Source of the DNA: Pseudomonas sp. AB6
GTDB lineage: Bacteria > Pseudomonadota > Gammaproteobacteria > Pseudomonadales > Pseudomonadaceae
DNA length: 64,000 nt
Direction of reading: 5' to 3'
NCBI RefSeq assembly: GCF_034314105.1
Contig: NZ_JAVIWJ010000001.1
Coordinates: 1,179,501 to 1,243,500, forward strand
Shown piece by piece: positions 48,544 through 59,628 of this stretch. Position 1 is the stretch's first letter, and each line of letters starts with the position of its first letter. The notes beneath the pieces are model-generated. The model saw only the letters and a list, made by a program, of their open reading frames with translations. It did no database searches and was not told the DNA's origin. The translations under genes and the position numbers were made by a program.

Positions 48544-51500
48544 AACGGGCAACGAAGATTGCCGTTATCAGCCTGACCGGTTTTTTTACTGTATTAGCCA
48601 TTCTGGTTCTCGGGCTGTATGCGATTCTCGCTACCGATGCTGGCAGTCGTTGGGCGCTTGGGCAGGTTCCCGGATTGCAGGTCGACAACTTCAATGGGCG
48701 CCTGGCTGGAGAATGGCGGGCTGATCGGCTGCGCTGGGTTCAGGGTGATAACCAGGTTGAAGTCGACTCTGCGGTATTTGTTTGGTCGCCGTCGTGCCTA
48801 ATGACCATGACCCTCTGTCTCGATCAAGTGTGGGCTCATCGAATCAGTTTGCAGTTTCCGCCTGTGCCTGAACAGAACAGTGGTCCAATAACGCTACCTA
48901 CCATAAAACTACCGTTGGCGATTCGGTTGGGCGATGTGCGAATTGATAGCCTGTCGCTCAACGGCAGCGAGCAATTGAAAGACCTGCAATTGACGGCGCA
49001 ATGGACATCCCTGGGCGTGCAGATCGGTACTGCGCATTTGCAACGAGACGATCTTGTTCTGGATCTTTCTGGTGTGTTGCAACCGAACGGCGACTGGCCA
49101 TTGACCGCCCTAGGTCAATTGAAATTGCCGGCTCCTGGCAATGTGCCGTGGACCCTGGCCTTGAACATTCAGGGCGATTTACTGAAGACTCTCCACTTTA
49201 ACGCCGACAGTGCAGGCTATCTCCAAGGTGAATTGGCCGGGCGACTGCAACCGTTGGTAGAAAACCTGCCCGCACAGGTGAAGATTACTGCTGAAAGTTT
49301 CAAGGCGGCTGCCGATCTGCCCGACACGCTGCAACTCAACCAGCTTGTGCTAATTGCCGGAGGTAATCTGAAAGACGGTTATCAAGTCACTGGCAATGCC
49401 AGCCTGCCTGCGGAAAAAAGCCCGGTCGCGCTGATGGTTAAAGGGCGCGTCGACGCTCAGGGTGCTGATATTGCGGCTATCGACCTGACGGCCGGCTCCG
49501 ATCAATCAATGAGGCTCAGTGGCAGGCTCGCCTGGCAGCAAGGTTTAAGCGCCGATGCGAAAATCGAATGGCTGAGTTTCCCCTGGCACCGTCTTTACCC
49601 AGCCGTTGCTGAACCTCAAGTGTCGGTGCGTACCTTTGCAGGTGAAGTGTCTTACAGTGATGGCAGGTACTTGGGGAATTTCAACTCGACGCTCGACGGT
49701 CCAGCGGGGGCCTTCACCTTGAGCAGTCCGTTCAGTGGTGATCTCAAACAGGTGTTTTTGCCGCAGCTTGAATTGAGTGCAGGTCAGGGTAAGGCCAGCG
49801 GTCATTTGACTCTGCAATTCGCAGACGGTATTGGCTGGGACACTGCGTTGGACTTAAGCGCAATCAACCCGGCGTATTGGTTGGCAGAGCTTCCAGGCAA
49901 CCTGGCCGGACCTCTGCGCAGTGAAGGCGAGTTCAGAAACCAAAAACTGACCCTAACTGCCGACCTGGATTTGAAAGGTAAGCTAAGAGGCCAGCCGGCT
50001 GTTCTTCAAGCCAAAGCAGACGGCGCAGGAGATAAGTGGACCGTCAGCGCGTTGGATATCCGCCTCGGTGATAATCGAGTTCAGGGTAACGGCAGCGTGC
50101 AACAGAAGTTGCTCGGTCACCTAAACATTAATCTGCCGCATCTGTCCCAACTTTGGCCGCAATTGCAGGGGCAACTCAAGGGGAGTGTGAATCTGGCTGG
50201 CAGCTTGCAATCACCCCAAGGCCAGATATCGTTGACGGGTGGGCAGTTGGTGATGGGCAATAACCACTTAAAAACATTGACCCTTGACGCGAAACTGGAC
50301 AGCACACAGCGCGGGTTTCTAGATTCGAATGTCGCCGGAATTCGGTTTGGCGATACCCAGCTGGGGACCTTGATCGTCACTGGCCAGGGCGATATCAAGC
50401 GTCAAAATATGCAGGTCAGCCTGAAAGGTCCGTTGCTGAAATTGGCCTTGGTTAGCGATGGTAGCCTGGATAAAGGTAACTGGCGCGGCCGCTTGGCCAG
50501 TGGCGAGGTTCAGACCGGTGGCCAGGACTGGCGCTTGCAGCAACCCGCCAAGCTTGAACGTCTGGCGGACGGCAAAATCAATTTCGGTGCACATTGCTGG
50601 ATATCAGGTGCTGCGAGCCTGTGCGGTGAAGATCAGCGGTTGATGCCGGAGCCACGGCTTCGTTATCACCTCAAGCAGTTTCCTCTCGACAGCCTGGCCC
50701 AATGGTTTCCCAAGGATTTTGCCTGGGAAGGCTCGTTGAACGCCGACGTGCAAATTGATTTGCCTGCGTCCGGTCCTAACGGAAAAATCTCGGTGGACGC
50801 CAACGGCGGTAGGCTACGTCTCCTGGAAAAAGACCAATGGCTGGATTTTCCCTATGAAAGTCTCAAGCTCTCAAGCACTTTAACTCCCAAGCGCATCGAC
50901 TCACGGTTGGACTTTCGTGGCGGCAAATTGGGTACGTTATCGATGACGGCACAGATTGATCCGCTGGCGAAAAGCAGACCCATAACGGGCAACTTCGACC
51001 TCCGTGGGCTTGATATTTCTATCGCCCGCCCGTTCGTGCCAATGGTCGAAAAGCTAACCGGTCGTCTTAACGGAAGCGGGCATGTATCGGGTAGTCTATT
51101 GGCGCCCCAGGTGAGCGGCGAGATCACCCTTAGCGACGGCCAAGCCTCAGGCCCGGAGTTGCCGCTTACTGTGCAGGACTTAAAAATCCAAGCGTTGATC
51201 TCAGGAGAAAGTGTGCGCTTGAACGGCAGTTGGAGCAGCGGCAACACTGGGCGGGGCAGCTTGAACGGACAGGTCGCATGGGGCGAGGCGCTGGCGGTGG
51301 ACGTCAATCTCAAGGGCACGCACTTGCCAGTAACGGTAGAGCCGTATGCCGAACTTGACGTGGCGCCGGACCTGCATATTTCAATGAAGGGGGACAAGCT
51401 AGCGATCTCCGGCAAAGTGCTGATTCCCAAAGGCTCGATCACTGTCCGGGAATTACCACCATCGACGGTCAAACTTTCGGGTGATGTGGTCATCATAGGC

Positions 51501-52232
51501 CAACAAGCGATTGATTCCACTCAGCCGAAGCAGCCATCTTTGGCGATGGCTATGGATATCGACGTAACAGTCGGCGAGGAAATGCTCAGCTTTACCGGAT
51601 TCGGGCTAACCGCCAATCTGGCAGGGCATGTCCACATAGGCGACAACCTCGACACCCGTGGTGAACTCAATCTCAACGATGGCCGTTATCGGGCTTATGG
51701 GCAGCGCTTGATTATTCGTAAGGCCCGGCTGTTGTTCGCTGGGCCTATCGATCAGCCTTATCTGGACATCGAAGCGGTCCGTCAGATCGATGACGTGATT
51801 GCGGGCATTCGCTTGACGGGGAGTGCAGAACAGCCGACTACCGTGGTTTTCTCAGAACCGGCCATGACTCAAGAACAGGCTCTTTCTTACCTGGTTCTGG
51901 GTCACCCGCTTACCACCACTGGTGCAGACAGCAATATGATGGCCCAGGCAGCGCTGGCATTGGGGTTGGCGGGAAGTTCTTCCACAACCGGCGCATTGGC
52001 TAAAAATTTGGGCATCAAGAATTTTGAACTGGACACTGCCGGCAGTGGTACCACTACCAGCGTGGTCGCCAGCGGCAAAATCACTGACAAAATAAGCCTG
52101 CGTTATGGGGTTGGCGTATTCGATCCGGCCAACACTATTGCGCTACGTTATACATTAAGTAAGAAGGTATACCTTGAAGCCGCCAGTGGCATTGCCAGTT
52201 CGCTGGATATCTTCTACAAGCGTGATTTCTAG
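48540..52232 (+). CDS. tamB: Translocation and assembly module TamB
   Basis: A 1230-residue protein: an N-terminal signal-anchor helix (TKIAVISLTGFFTVLAILVL), a very long beta-rich repeat region in the periplasm, and a C-terminal DUF490/TamB domain with RGELNLNDGRYRAYGQRL, LDIEAVRQIDDV and ALSYLVLGHPL, ending in a barrel-like KRDF. It bridges the two membranes and meets TamA. Start is GTG 48540 inside the tamA stop. Proteins of this size (about 1220-1260) are usual for the genus. Confidence 0.95.
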   Translation: MKRATKIAVISLTGFFTVLAILVLGLYAILATDAGSRWALGQVPGLQVDNFNGRLAGEWRADRLRWVQGDNQVEVDSAVFVWSPSCLMTMTLCLDQVWAHRISLQFPPVPEQNSGPITLPTIKLPLAIRLGDVRIDSLSLNGSEQLKDLQLTAQWTSLGVQIGTAHLQRDDLVLDLSGVLQPNGDWPLTALGQLKLPAPGNVPWTLALNIQGDLLKTLHFNADSAGYLQGELAGRLQPLVENLPAQVKITAESFKAAADLPDTLQLNQLVLIAGGNLKDGYQVTGNASLPAEKSPVALMVKGRVDAQGADIAAIDLTAGSDQSMRLSGRLAWQQGLSADAKIEWLSFPWHRLYPAVAEPQVSVRTFAGEVSYSDGRYLGNFNSTLDGPAGAFTLSSPFSGDLKQVFLPQLELSAGQGKASGHLTLQFADGIGWDTALDLSAINPAYWLAELPGNLAGPLRSEGEFRNQKLTLTADLDLKGKLRGQPAVLQAKADGAGDKWTVSALDIRLGDNRVQGNGSVQQKLLGHLNINLPHLSQLWPQLQGQLKGSVNLAGSLQSPQGQISLTGGQLVMGNNHLKTLTLDAKLDSTQRGFLDSNVAGIRFGDTQLGTLIVTGQGDIKRQNMQVSLKGPLLKLALVSDGSLDKGNWRGRLASGEVQTGGQDWRLQQPAKLERLADGKINFGAHCWISGAASLCGEDQRLMPEPRLRYHLKQFPLDSLAQWFPKDFAWEGSLNADVQIDLPASGPNGKISVDANGGRLRLLEKDQWLDFPYESLKLSSTLTPKRIDSRLDFRGGKLGTLSMTAQIDPLAKSRPITGNFDLRGLDISIARPFVPMVEKLTGRLNGSGHVSGSLLAPQVSGEITLSDGQASGPELPLTVQDLKIQALISGESVRLNGSWSSGNTGRGSLNGQVAWGEALAVDVNLKGTHLPVTVEPYAELDVAPDLHISMKGDKLAISGKVLIPKGSITVRELPPSTVKLSGDVVIIGQQAIDSTQPKQPSLAMAMDIDVTVGEEMLSFTGFGLTANLAGHVHIGDNLDTRGELNLNDGRYRAYGQRLIIRKARLLFAGPIDQPYLDIEAVRQIDDVIAGIRLTGSAEQPTTVVFSEPAMTQEQALSYLVLGHPLTTTGADSNMMAQAALALGLAGSSSTTGALAKNLGIKNFELDTAGSGTTTSVVASGKITDKISLRYGVGVFDPANTIALRYTLSKKVYLEAASGIASSLDIFYKRDF

Positions 52233-52256
52233 GCGGCGTTGCACCGAGTGGTTGCA

Positions 52257-52316
52257 TTCGCTGGCAAGCCTGCTCCCAAAGGATCTTTGTCAATGGGGAG
52301 TTGGCTTGCCAACGAA
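52257..52316. repeat. REPIN (paired inverted REP elements) after tamB
   Basis: TTCGCTGGCAAGCC...CTCCCA (52257-52278) and its inverted partner TGGGGAG...GGCTTGCCAACGAA (52294-52316) are separated by 15 bases. The GGCAAGCC palindrome flanked by CTCCCA is typical of Pseudomonas REP sequences. No T-tract. Confidence 0.8.
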
Positions 52317-52398
52317 ATAGTGGGGACTAGCAGCATAAATTTCAGATCAACCACGACCCGGAAGCGCCAAATTCATTCGCGAAGCGATGCACGCAATA

Positions 52399-53394
52399 TC
52401 ACTGATTCACCAGCTTCAAGGACGTATCTGTGTACCGTTTGCCGGCAATGGCCTCGACCGGAAACAAATCCTTGAGCGCTTGCAGCTCCCCTGAACTTAG
52501 TTTGATGTCCAGCGCCGCGACATTTTCTTCCAGGTATCGTCGTTGCTTGGTGCCCGGAATCGGGATTACATCATTGCCCTGCGCCAGCACCCACGCCAAC
52601 GCCAGTTGTCCCGCTGTCACGCCCTTGTCTGACGCCAACTTCTGAACCTTCTCGACTAATAGCAGATTTTTGCCGAAGTTTTCGCCTAAAAAGCGAGGGC
52701 TGGAACGACGGTAGTCATCGGCTGCGAAGTCGTTCGGACTTTTCAATGTGCCTGTCAGAAAACCACGTCCTAACGGGCTGTAGGGTACAAAGGCAATACC
52801 CAGACGGCGGCAGGCTTCGAGGCTGCCGTTTTCTTCAGGGTCGCGGCTCCACAACGAATACTCAGTCTGTAACGCGCTGATTGGATGCAACTTGTGCGCG
52901 CGCTCCAGGGTACTGGCGCTGGCTTCACTCAACCCTAGGAAACGCACCTTGCCGGCTTTGACCAAATCGGCCATGGCACCAACGGATTCTTCAACCGAGA
53001 TTTGTGGGTCGATTCGATGTTGGTAGTACAAATCCAGTGTTTCGATGCCCAAGCGCTTTAGCGTCCCATCGATAGCGCTACGGATGTATTCAGGGCTACC
53101 GTTCACGCCCCTGGCAGTAGGGTCCCCTAAGTCTCGAACAAAACCGAACTTGCTGGCGATGAACACTTGGTCGCGTTTGCCACGTATCGCTTTACCGATC
53201 AGCTCTTCATTGGTGAACGGACCATACATGTCCGCCGTGTCCAGCAGATTAATTCCTAACTCCAGGGCCCTGTGTAGTGTCGCCAGGGCTTCTTTAGAAT
53301 CGGTGCCGGTGGTGTAAAAATCGGTCATGCCCATGCAGCCGAGGCCGATGGCAGAAACGTGAGGACCGTTTGTTCCGAGTTGACGAGTTTGCAT
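52399..53394 (-). CDS. Aldo/keto reductase
   Basis: A 331-residue NADPH-dependent reductase of the AKR superfamily, most similar in pattern to the AKR13 / yeast Yakc-type group. Catalytic residues: Asp and Tyr in [16 protein letters not shown], Lys in IASKFGF, His in [10 protein letters not shown]-terminal cofactor site is in [14 protein letters not shown]. Substrate unknown. It is divergent from a LysR gene that likely controls it. GGAG lies before ATG 53394. Confidence 0.9.
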   Translation of the reverse strand: MQTRQLGTNGPHVSAIGLGCMGMTDFYTTGTDSKEALATLHRALELGINLLDTADMYGPFTNEELIGKAIRGKRDQVFIASKFGFVRDLGDPTARGVNGSPEYIRSAIDGTLKRLGIETLDLYYQHRIDPQISVEESVGAMADLVKAGKVRFLGLSEASASTLERAHKLHPISALQTEYSLWSRDPEENGSLEACRRLGIAFVPYSPLGRGFLTGTLKSPNDFAADDYRRSSPRFLGENFGKNLLLVEKVQKLASDKGVTAGQLALAWVLAQGNDVIPIPGTKQRRYLEENVAALDIKLSSGELQALKDLFPVEAIAGKRYTDTSLKLVNQ

Positions 53395-53476
53395 TGATCA
53401 CTCCTGCTCGTTAAAAGATAGCCCTATTGTTACCCTCGACAGAGCAGGGATAAACCGGCTAAAAATGCTTTCACTG

Positions 53477-53491
53477 TTTAGAAAAACTAAA
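53477..53491. promoter_or_regulatory. LysR-type box in the aldo-keto reductase / LysR gap
   Basis: TTTAG-AAAAA-CTAAA, a perfect palindrome with the T-n11-A shape that LysR regulators bind, about 35 bases before the lysR start. Confidence 0.5.
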
Positions 53492-53525
53492 TAATGAATC
53501 ATCAATCAATCAGTAGGCTGTACGA

Positions 53526-54449
53526 ATGGACCGATTTAACGCGATGCGCGTTTTTACCCGTATCGTCGAGCTAGGCGGTTTTGCCAAGGCGGCCGACAGC
53601 TTGCATATACCCCGCGCGTCGGCAACGATTTTGGTCAAGCAGCTGGAAGCGCATTTGGGCGTTCAATTGCTCCAACGCACGACACGCCAAGTCAAACCGA
53701 CCCTGGACGGAGAGGCTTATTACCAGCGCTGCACGAGTTTGCTCACAGATCTTGAGGACACCGAAGCGATATTTGCGTCCAATCAGGTCGAGCCTAAAGG
53801 CACGCTACGTATTGATATCCCGGTAGGCTTCGGCCGCTTGATTATTTTGCCCGCACTGCCCAAATTTACTGCCCGCTACCCTCAACTTGAGCTGGAAATC
53901 GGAATGAGTGACCGTCCGGTCAAGCTAATTAGGGAAGGGGTGGATTGTGTGGTGCGTATCGGACCATCCCTTGACGACTCATTGGTTGCTCGATTGTTGG
54001 CCCATATTCCGCAAATCACTTGCGCCAGTCGGGAGTATTTAGCGCGCGTGGGCATGCCAAAAAGCTTGGAAGATCTTCAGGGGCATCAAGTCATCGAGTA
54101 CTTTTCTGCCAATTCCGGCAAACGCTACGGACTGGAATTTCAACTGGGGAGTGAGGTCCATGAAGTAAGCCTGCCCCGGGCACTTTCAATCAACAGTGCG
54201 GACGGCTACCTTGCTGCCTGCGAAGCCGGATACGGTTTAATGCAGACGCCGCACTATCACATTGTTGAGCAACTGCGCAGTGGGGCATTGCTGGAGGTGC
54301 TTGGCGCATATCGGCCTCCCACCATGGCGCTGATGGCCTTGTACCCGCCGCATCAGCAAATGTCACGGCGGGTGCGCGTGTTCATTGACTGGCTGGTGGA
54401 GCTTTGTGCTCAGCATAATCTGTCAAACAAAAAGCATTCATCCCAATAG
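53526..54449 (+). CDS. LysR-family transcriptional regulator
   Basis: A 307-residue regulator with an N-terminal helix-turn-helix (MDRFNAMRVFTRIVELGGFAKAADSLHIPRASATILVKQLE; cited in part as FAKAADSLHIPRASATI) and a CrgA/AaeR-type effector domain (LRIDIPVGFGRLIILPALPKF). This branch commonly represses or activates a divergent oxidoreductase gene, which fits the aldo-keto reductase on the other strand. The inducer is unknown. Confidence 0.9.
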   Translation: MDRFNAMRVFTRIVELGGFAKAADSLHIPRASATILVKQLEAHLGVQLLQRTTRQVKPTLDGEAYYQRCTSLLTDLEDTEAIFASNQVEPKGTLRIDIPVGFGRLIILPALPKFTARYPQLELEIGMSDRPVKLIREGVDCVVRIGPSLDDSLVARLLAHIPQITCASREYLARVGMPKSLEDLQGHQVIEYFSANSGKRYGLEFQLGSEVHEVSLPRALSINSADGYLAACEAGYGLMQTPHYHIVEQLRSGALLEVLGAYRPPTMALMALYPPHQQMSRRVRVFIDWLVELCAQHNLSNKKHSSQ

Positions 54450-54512
54450 GTCGCTAAGCACTTTCGTGTTTAACTTCTGGCTCTTCCAAAACCGTTCAAA
54501 AGGACTCAGTTC

Positions 54513-55013
54513 ATGGCTCAAGTGACTCATAGAGGCAACCCTATCCAGGTCAGAGGCGAACTACCAGCCGTCGGAAGCGCAGCTCCTGCGTTCTCGCTGG
54601 TTGCGGGTAACCTGGCTGACGTGACCTTGGCTACCTTCGCCGGCAAGCGCAAAATACTGAATATTTTTCCAAGCATCGACACTCCGACCTGCGCCACTTC
54701 CGTACGCAAATTCAACGCGCAAGCCAATGAGCTGACTAACGCTGTTGTCCTGTGTATTTCTGCCGACCTGCCGTTCGCTCAAGCCCGTTTCTGTGGCGCT
54801 GAGGGTCTCGAAAATGTGCAAAATCTTTCGACTATGCGCGGTCGTGAATTCATCGAGAACTACGGTGTGGCGATAGCCGAAGGTCCCTTGTCCGGTCTGA
54901 CGGCACGGGCAGTGGTCGTACTCGACGAAAATGACAAAGTGCTGCACAGCGAGCTGGTCCCGGAAATTGGCCAAGAGCCGAATTACGATGCCGCCTTAGC
55001 TGTACTGAAGTAA
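54513..55013 (+). CDS. tpx: Thiol peroxidase
   Basis: A 166-residue atypical 2-Cys peroxiredoxin that reduces peroxides with thioredoxin. The peroxidatic Cys is in [15 protein letters not shown] and the resolving Cys in [14 protein letters not shown], as in Tpx (not Bcp). AAAGGA lies upstream of ATG 54513. Full length is 165-168 in the family. It ends at a terminator and stands alone. Confidence 0.96.
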   Translation: MAQVTHRGNPIQVRGELPAVGSAAPAFSLVAGNLADVTLATFAGKRKILNIFPSIDTPTCATSVRKFNAQANELTNAVVLCISADLPFAQARFCGAEGLENVQNLSTMRGREFIENYGVAIAEGPLSGLTARAVVVLDENDKVLHSELVPEIGQEPNYDAALAVLK

Positions 55014-55029
55014 CAAGTTGTAAAACATT

Positions 55030-55060
55030 AACGGCCTGGACTAGTTCGGGCCGTTTTTTA
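55030..55060 (+). terminator. Terminator of tpx
   Basis: AACGGCC (55030-55036) pairs with GGCCGTT (55049-55055), followed by TTTTA. Confidence 0.8.
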
Positions 55061-55189
55061 TTTATGCTTCAGGGCCTTATAGAAAGTAAGTGCTAAGTAA
55101 ATAGCCGGTAAAGGCCCTTTGCTTCTCATCCCACAATGCTTATTGTTCTGCCTCTCAATGAAGCCGCCGCGCACAATGGTTGATTATTC

Positions 55190-56521
55190 ATGCAATCGTC
55201 TGGCCCCCGCAGTTCCCGTCGTTGGCTGATTAGCCTGTTAGTCCTATTGGTCATCATCGGCCTGTGCTGGAAATTCTGGCCGTCTAACGGATTGCAGCGA
55301 GGTGGCGATGATAAAGGTACTTCTACTGCAACCCGCCAAAAAGGCGGAGGCGGTGGGACTAAGAGCGGGGCGCCGAGGCCGGGTTTTGGTGGAGCAACCG
55401 GACCGGTTCCTGTCCGGGTGGCAGCGGCAACTTATGGCGATTTCCCTATCCTCTATAAAGCATTGGGCACCGTGACGGCAATGAACACCGTCAACGTGCG
55501 TAGTCGCGTGGCAGGAGCATTGGTCAAGATCAACTTTCAAGAAGGACAGATGGTCAAGGCCGGAGACTTGTTGGCTGAAATAGACCCCCGCAGTTATCAA
55601 ATCCTTTTGGAGCAGGCTCAAGGCACGTTACTGACCAACCAGGCGTTGTTAAAAAATGCGCAGGTTGATCTTGAGCGCTATCGAGACCTGTACGCCGAAG
55701 ACAGCATTGCCAAGCAGACGCTGGATACTGCTGCATCTCTTGTCAATCAATATGTGGGCACGATAAAGACGAATCAGGCCGCTGTAGGCGACGCTAAACT
55801 CAATCTTGAATTCACCAGAATCCGAGCGCCAATCAACGGCCGGGTGGGCTTGAAGCAATTAGACGTCGGCAACCTTGTTGCTGCCAACGACACCACGGCG
55901 TTGCTGATTATTACCCAGACCAAACCGATCACGGTGGTTTTTACCCTGCCGGAGAAAGACCTTTCAGCGGTAATCAGCCGCTATCACAGTGGTGACAAAT
56001 TGCCTGTAGAGGCGTGGGATCGGGGCGACGTGAAGCTGCAAGCCAGCGGTGTATTGGCCAGCCTGGACAACCAGATCGACGTCGCCACTGGCACGCTGAA
56101 ATTCAAGGCGCGCTTTGAAAACCAGGACGAGGCGCTGTTCCCGAATCAATTCGTTAATGTGCGTTTGCATGCCGACACGCTTAAACATGCGGTCCTGGTG
56201 CCTTCAGCAGCCGTTCAATTTGGCACGAATGGCACCTTCGTCTACGTGATGGACGGCGACAAAAAGGTCAAGGTTCGTCAGCTTGTAGCTGGCGCCAGCG
56301 ATGAGTCTTCCACAGTTATCACCAGCGGTTTGGTCGCAGGCGAGCGTGTAGTGCTGGAGGGCACTGACCGCTTGCGTGATGGTAGTGACGTTGAAGTGGT
56401 GAACGATAGCAAAGACGTGCCCGCCACTACAGACCAGAATCTACGGGGCAAACCGCCCCAGGACTCCAGTGAGTCTACCAAGGCTGGCGAGGCTGCCAAG
56501 GCGGGCAAAGGCAGCGTATGA
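55190..56521 (+). CDS. muxA: RND pump membrane-fusion protein MuxA
   Basis: A 443-residue periplasmic adaptor: N-terminal membrane anchor ([19 protein letters not shown]), biotinyl-lipoyl domain ([26 protein letters not shown]), alpha-hairpin (about 120-180), beta-barrel ([19 protein letters not shown]) and a membrane-proximal domain. It is homologous to MdtA. The first gene of the pump operon; it overlaps muxB by four bases. The 129-base leader shows no feature beyond the tpx terminator. Confidence 0.92.
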   Translation: MQSSGPRSSRRWLISLLVLLVIIGLCWKFWPSNGLQRGGDDKGTSTATRQKGGGGGTKSGAPRPGFGGATGPVPVRVAAATYGDFPILYKALGTVTAMNTVNVRSRVAGALVKINFQEGQMVKAGDLLAEIDPRSYQILLEQAQGTLLTNQALLKNAQVDLERYRDLYAEDSIAKQTLDTAASLVNQYVGTIKTNQAAVGDAKLNLEFTRIRAPINGRVGLKQLDVGNLVAANDTTALLIITQTKPITVVFTLPEKDLSAVISRYHSGDKLPVEAWDRGDVKLQASGVLASLDNQIDVATGTLKFKARFENQDEALFPNQFVNVRLHADTLKHAVLVPSAAVQFGTNGTFVYVMDGDKKVKVRQLVAGASDESSTVITSGLVAGERVVLEGTDRLRDGSDVEVVNDSKDVPATTDQNLRGKPPQDSSESTKAGEAAKAGKGSV

Positions 56522-59500
56522 ACATCTCACGGTTGTTCATCCTGCGTCCGGTAACAACCACCCTGAGCATGTTGGCTATTGTGTTAGCCGGTTTGATTGC
56601 TTATACCCTGATGCCGGTCTCAGCATTGCCACAAGTGGATTACCCGACGATTCGGGTCTTGACGCTATATCCCGGCGCGAGCCCTGAAGTCATGACCAGT
56701 GCCGTCACTGCACCGTTGGAGCGGCAGTTCGGACAAATGCCCGGCCTCACGCAGATGGCCTCCACCAGTTCGGGGGGAGCTTCGGTTATAACTCTACGGT
56801 TTAGCCTGGACCTGAACATGGACGTCGCCGAGCAGGAAGTGCAGGCAGCCATCAACGGCGCCACCAACTTACTGCCAACTGATTTGCCCGCTCCTCCTGT
56901 TTACAACAAGGTAAACCCGGCCGATACGCCAGTGCTAACGTTGGCCATTACTTCGAAAACAATGCCCCTGCCCAAGCTTAACGATCTTGTTGATACACGC
57001 ATGGCGCAAAAAATCTCGCAGATCAGTGGCGTGGGTCTGGTCAGCATCGCTGGCGGCCAACGTCAGGCAGTACGAATCAAGGTCAATCCCGACGCGTTGG
57101 CCGCTAATGGATTGAACTTGGCCGATGTGCGCACGCTGATCACTGCGTCTAACGTCAACCAGCCTAAAGGAAGCTTCGACGGCCCGACTCGGGTTTCTAC
57201 ACTTGATGCCAACGACCAGTTGAAGTCAGCTCAGGAATACGCTGACCTGATTCTGGCCTACAAAAACGGCGCACCCTTGCGTCTCAAGGATGTAGCCGAA
57301 ATCGTCGACGGTGCGGAAAATGATCGGCTGGCTGCGTGGGCCAACGAAAACCAGGCGGTGCTGCTGAATATTCAACGCCAGCCCGGTGCGAACGTGATTC
57401 AGGTGGTTGATCGGATTAAGGCGCTGCTGCCGAGCATCACCGATAATTTGCCTGCCGGATTAGACGTTACCGTACTTACCGACCGCACCCAGACGATTCG
57501 CGCCTCGGTAAACGATGTGCAGCATGAATTGCTGATCTCAATCATCCTTGTGGTACTGGTAACCTTCCTTTTCCTGCGCAGACTCAGCGCCACGATTATC
57601 CCGTCGATTGCAGTCCCACTCTCGCTGGTTGGGACCTTTGGTGTGATGTACCTAGCAGGTTTCTCGGTCAACAACCTGACATTGATGGCGATGACCATCG
57701 CCACTGGTTTTGTGGTGGATGATGCCATTGTTATGTTGGAGAACATCTCGCGGCATATTGAAGAGGGCGATACACCGTTTCAAGCGGCGCTCAAAGGTGC
57801 GCGGCAAATTGGTTTTACTCTGGTGTCGCTGACCATTTCGCTAATAGCAGTGTTAATTCCATTGCTGTTCATGGCTGATGTGGTTGGGCGATTGTTCCGT
57901 GAGTTTGCGATCACCTTGGCCGTCGCGATTCTGATTTCGCTGTTCGTTTCGCTGACGCTGACACCAATGATGTGCGCGCGATTGCTCAAGCGTGAACCAA
58001 AATTAGAGGATCAGGGGCGTTTCTACCGGGCCAGCGGTGTCTGGATCGATTGGCTGATAGCTGCGTATGGACGCAAGTTGCGCTGGGTACTAAAACATCA
58101 ACCACTGACATTACTGGTGGCCGTCGCCACATTAGGGCTAACAGTGTTTCTGTACATGATCGTGCCCAAGGGCTTCTTTCCAGTGCAGGACACCGGGGTC
58201 ATTCAGGGTATTTCTGAAGCGCCGCAGTCGGTATCGTTTGCTGCCATGAGTGAGCGTCAACAGTCGCTGGCGACCATCGTTTTGCAAGATCCGGCGGTGG
58301 AGAGCCTCTCGTCTTACATCGGTGTCGACGGCGACAACGCCACCTTAAACAGCGGGCGCATGCTGATCAATTTAAAGCCGCATAGCGAACGCAGCGTGAG
58401 CGCGACGCAAATCATTCGGCGTTTACAACCCGAGCTTGAAAAAATATCTGATATCCGACTGTTCCTTCAGCCGGTGCAAGACTTGACGGTTGAAGACCGG
58501 GTCAGTCGCACACAATATCAATTCAGCATGTCGTCACCTGACGCGGCCCTGTTATCGCTGTGGAGCGGCAAGCTGGTGGATGCCTTGATTCAACGTCCGG
58601 AATTAAAGGATGTCGCCAGTGACTTGCAGGATAAAGGGTTGCAGGTATATCTGGTCATCGATCGCGATGCAGCCAGTCGAGTCGGTGTCAGCGTAGCCAA
58701 CATCACCGATGCGCTGTACGACGCGTTCGGTCAGCGACAGATTTCTACCATCTACACTCAGGCCAGCCAGTACCGTGTGGTACTGCAGGCGGCAGTAGGG
58801 GTTGACCTTGGTCCTCTGGCGCTGGAGCAGGTTCATGTCAAAACCGCGGCGGGTACTCAGATCAAACTATCGAGTCTGGCGCGGATTGAGCAGCGGCAGG
58901 GGCAGCTGGCTATCGCCCACATTGGTCAGTTTCCGGCCGTCATGATGTCTTTCAATTTGGCGCCGGGGGTAGCGCTGGGCAAAGCGGTTGAAGTGATCAA
59001 CCAGGTCCAGAAGGACATTGGCATGCCGATAGGTGTGCAAACCGAATTCCAAGGCGCAGCACAGGCGTTTGAGGCCTCACTGTCGAGTACGTTGCTGCTG
59101 ATATTGGCGGCGGTGGTGACCATGTACATCGTACTGGGCGTGCTATACGAAAGTTATATCCACCCGATTACCATTCTTTCAACCTTGCCGTCTGCGGCGG
59201 TCGGTGCGTTGTTGGCCTTGTTGATCAGCGGCAATGATTTAGGGATGATCGCGATCATCGGGATTATTCTATTGATTGGCATCGTAAAGAAAAACGCCAT
59301 CATGATGATTGACTTTGCGCTCGACGCTGAACGTAATCGTGGCATTGCTCCGGAAACCGCGATATACGAAGCGGCGCTGTTGCGTTTTCGGCCCATTTTG
59401 ATGACGACATTGGCGGCGTTGTTCGGTGCGGTGCCATTGATGCTGGCGAGCGGCTCTGGCGCAGAGCTGCGTCAGCCGTTGGGTCTGGTGATGGTCGGCG

Positions 59501-59628
59501 GGTTGATGGTGAGTCAAGTATTGACGCTGTTTACGACGCCAGTTATTTATCTATACTTCGACCGGTTAGGTCGGCGCTGGAACCATAAACCGGACACCGC
59601 GGCCGACTTGGAACAAGCCAAGGTATGA
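56518..59628 (+). CDS. muxB: RND transporter MuxB
   Basis: A 1036-residue inner-membrane RND pump subunit with 12 TM helices and two large periplasmic loops. It begins [21 protein letters not shown] and carries the proton-relay TM4 motif [17 protein letters not shown], plus [18 protein letters not shown] near TM11. Two RND proteins in one operon (MuxB and MuxC) is the MdtBC-type arrangement, a heterotrimeric pump. Homologous pumps export novobiocin and other drugs. Confidence 0.93.
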   Translation: MNISRLFILRPVTTTLSMLAIVLAGLIAYTLMPVSALPQVDYPTIRVLTLYPGASPEVMTSAVTAPLERQFGQMPGLTQMASTSSGGASVITLRFSLDLNMDVAEQEVQAAINGATNLLPTDLPAPPVYNKVNPADTPVLTLAITSKTMPLPKLNDLVDTRMAQKISQISGVGLVSIAGGQRQAVRIKVNPDALAANGLNLADVRTLITASNVNQPKGSFDGPTRVSTLDANDQLKSAQEYADLILAYKNGAPLRLKDVAEIVDGAENDRLAAWANENQAVLLNIQRQPGANVIQVVDRIKALLPSITDNLPAGLDVTVLTDRTQTIRASVNDVQHELLISIILVVLVTFLFLRRLSATIIPSIAVPLSLVGTFGVMYLAGFSVNNLTLMAMTIATGFVVDDAIVMLENISRHIEEGDTPFQAALKGARQIGFTLVSLTISLIAVLIPLLFMADVVGRLFREFAITLAVAILISLFVSLTLTPMMCARLLKREPKLEDQGRFYRASGVWIDWLIAAYGRKLRWVLKHQPLTLLVAVATLGLTVFLYMIVPKGFFPVQDTGVIQGISEAPQSVSFAAMSERQQSLATIVLQDPAVESLSSYIGVDGDNATLNSGRMLINLKPHSERSVSATQIIRRLQPELEKISDIRLFLQPVQDLTVEDRVSRTQYQFSMSSPDAALLSLWSGKLVDALIQRPELKDVASDLQDKGLQVYLVIDRDAASRVGVSVANITDALYDAFGQRQISTIYTQASQYRVVLQAAVGVDLGPLALEQVHVKTAAGTQIKLSSLARIEQRQGQLAIAHIGQFPAVMMSFNLAPGVALGKAVEVINQVQKDIGMPIGVQTEFQGAAQAFEASLSSTLLLILAAVVTMYIVLGVLYESYIHPITILSTLPSAAVGALLALLISGNDLGMIAIIGIILLIGIVKKNAIMMIDFALDAERNRGIAPETAIYEAALLRFRPILMTTLAALFGAVPLMLASGSGAELRQPLGLVMVGGLMVSQVLTLFTTPVIYLYFDRLGRRWNHKPDTAADLEQAKV

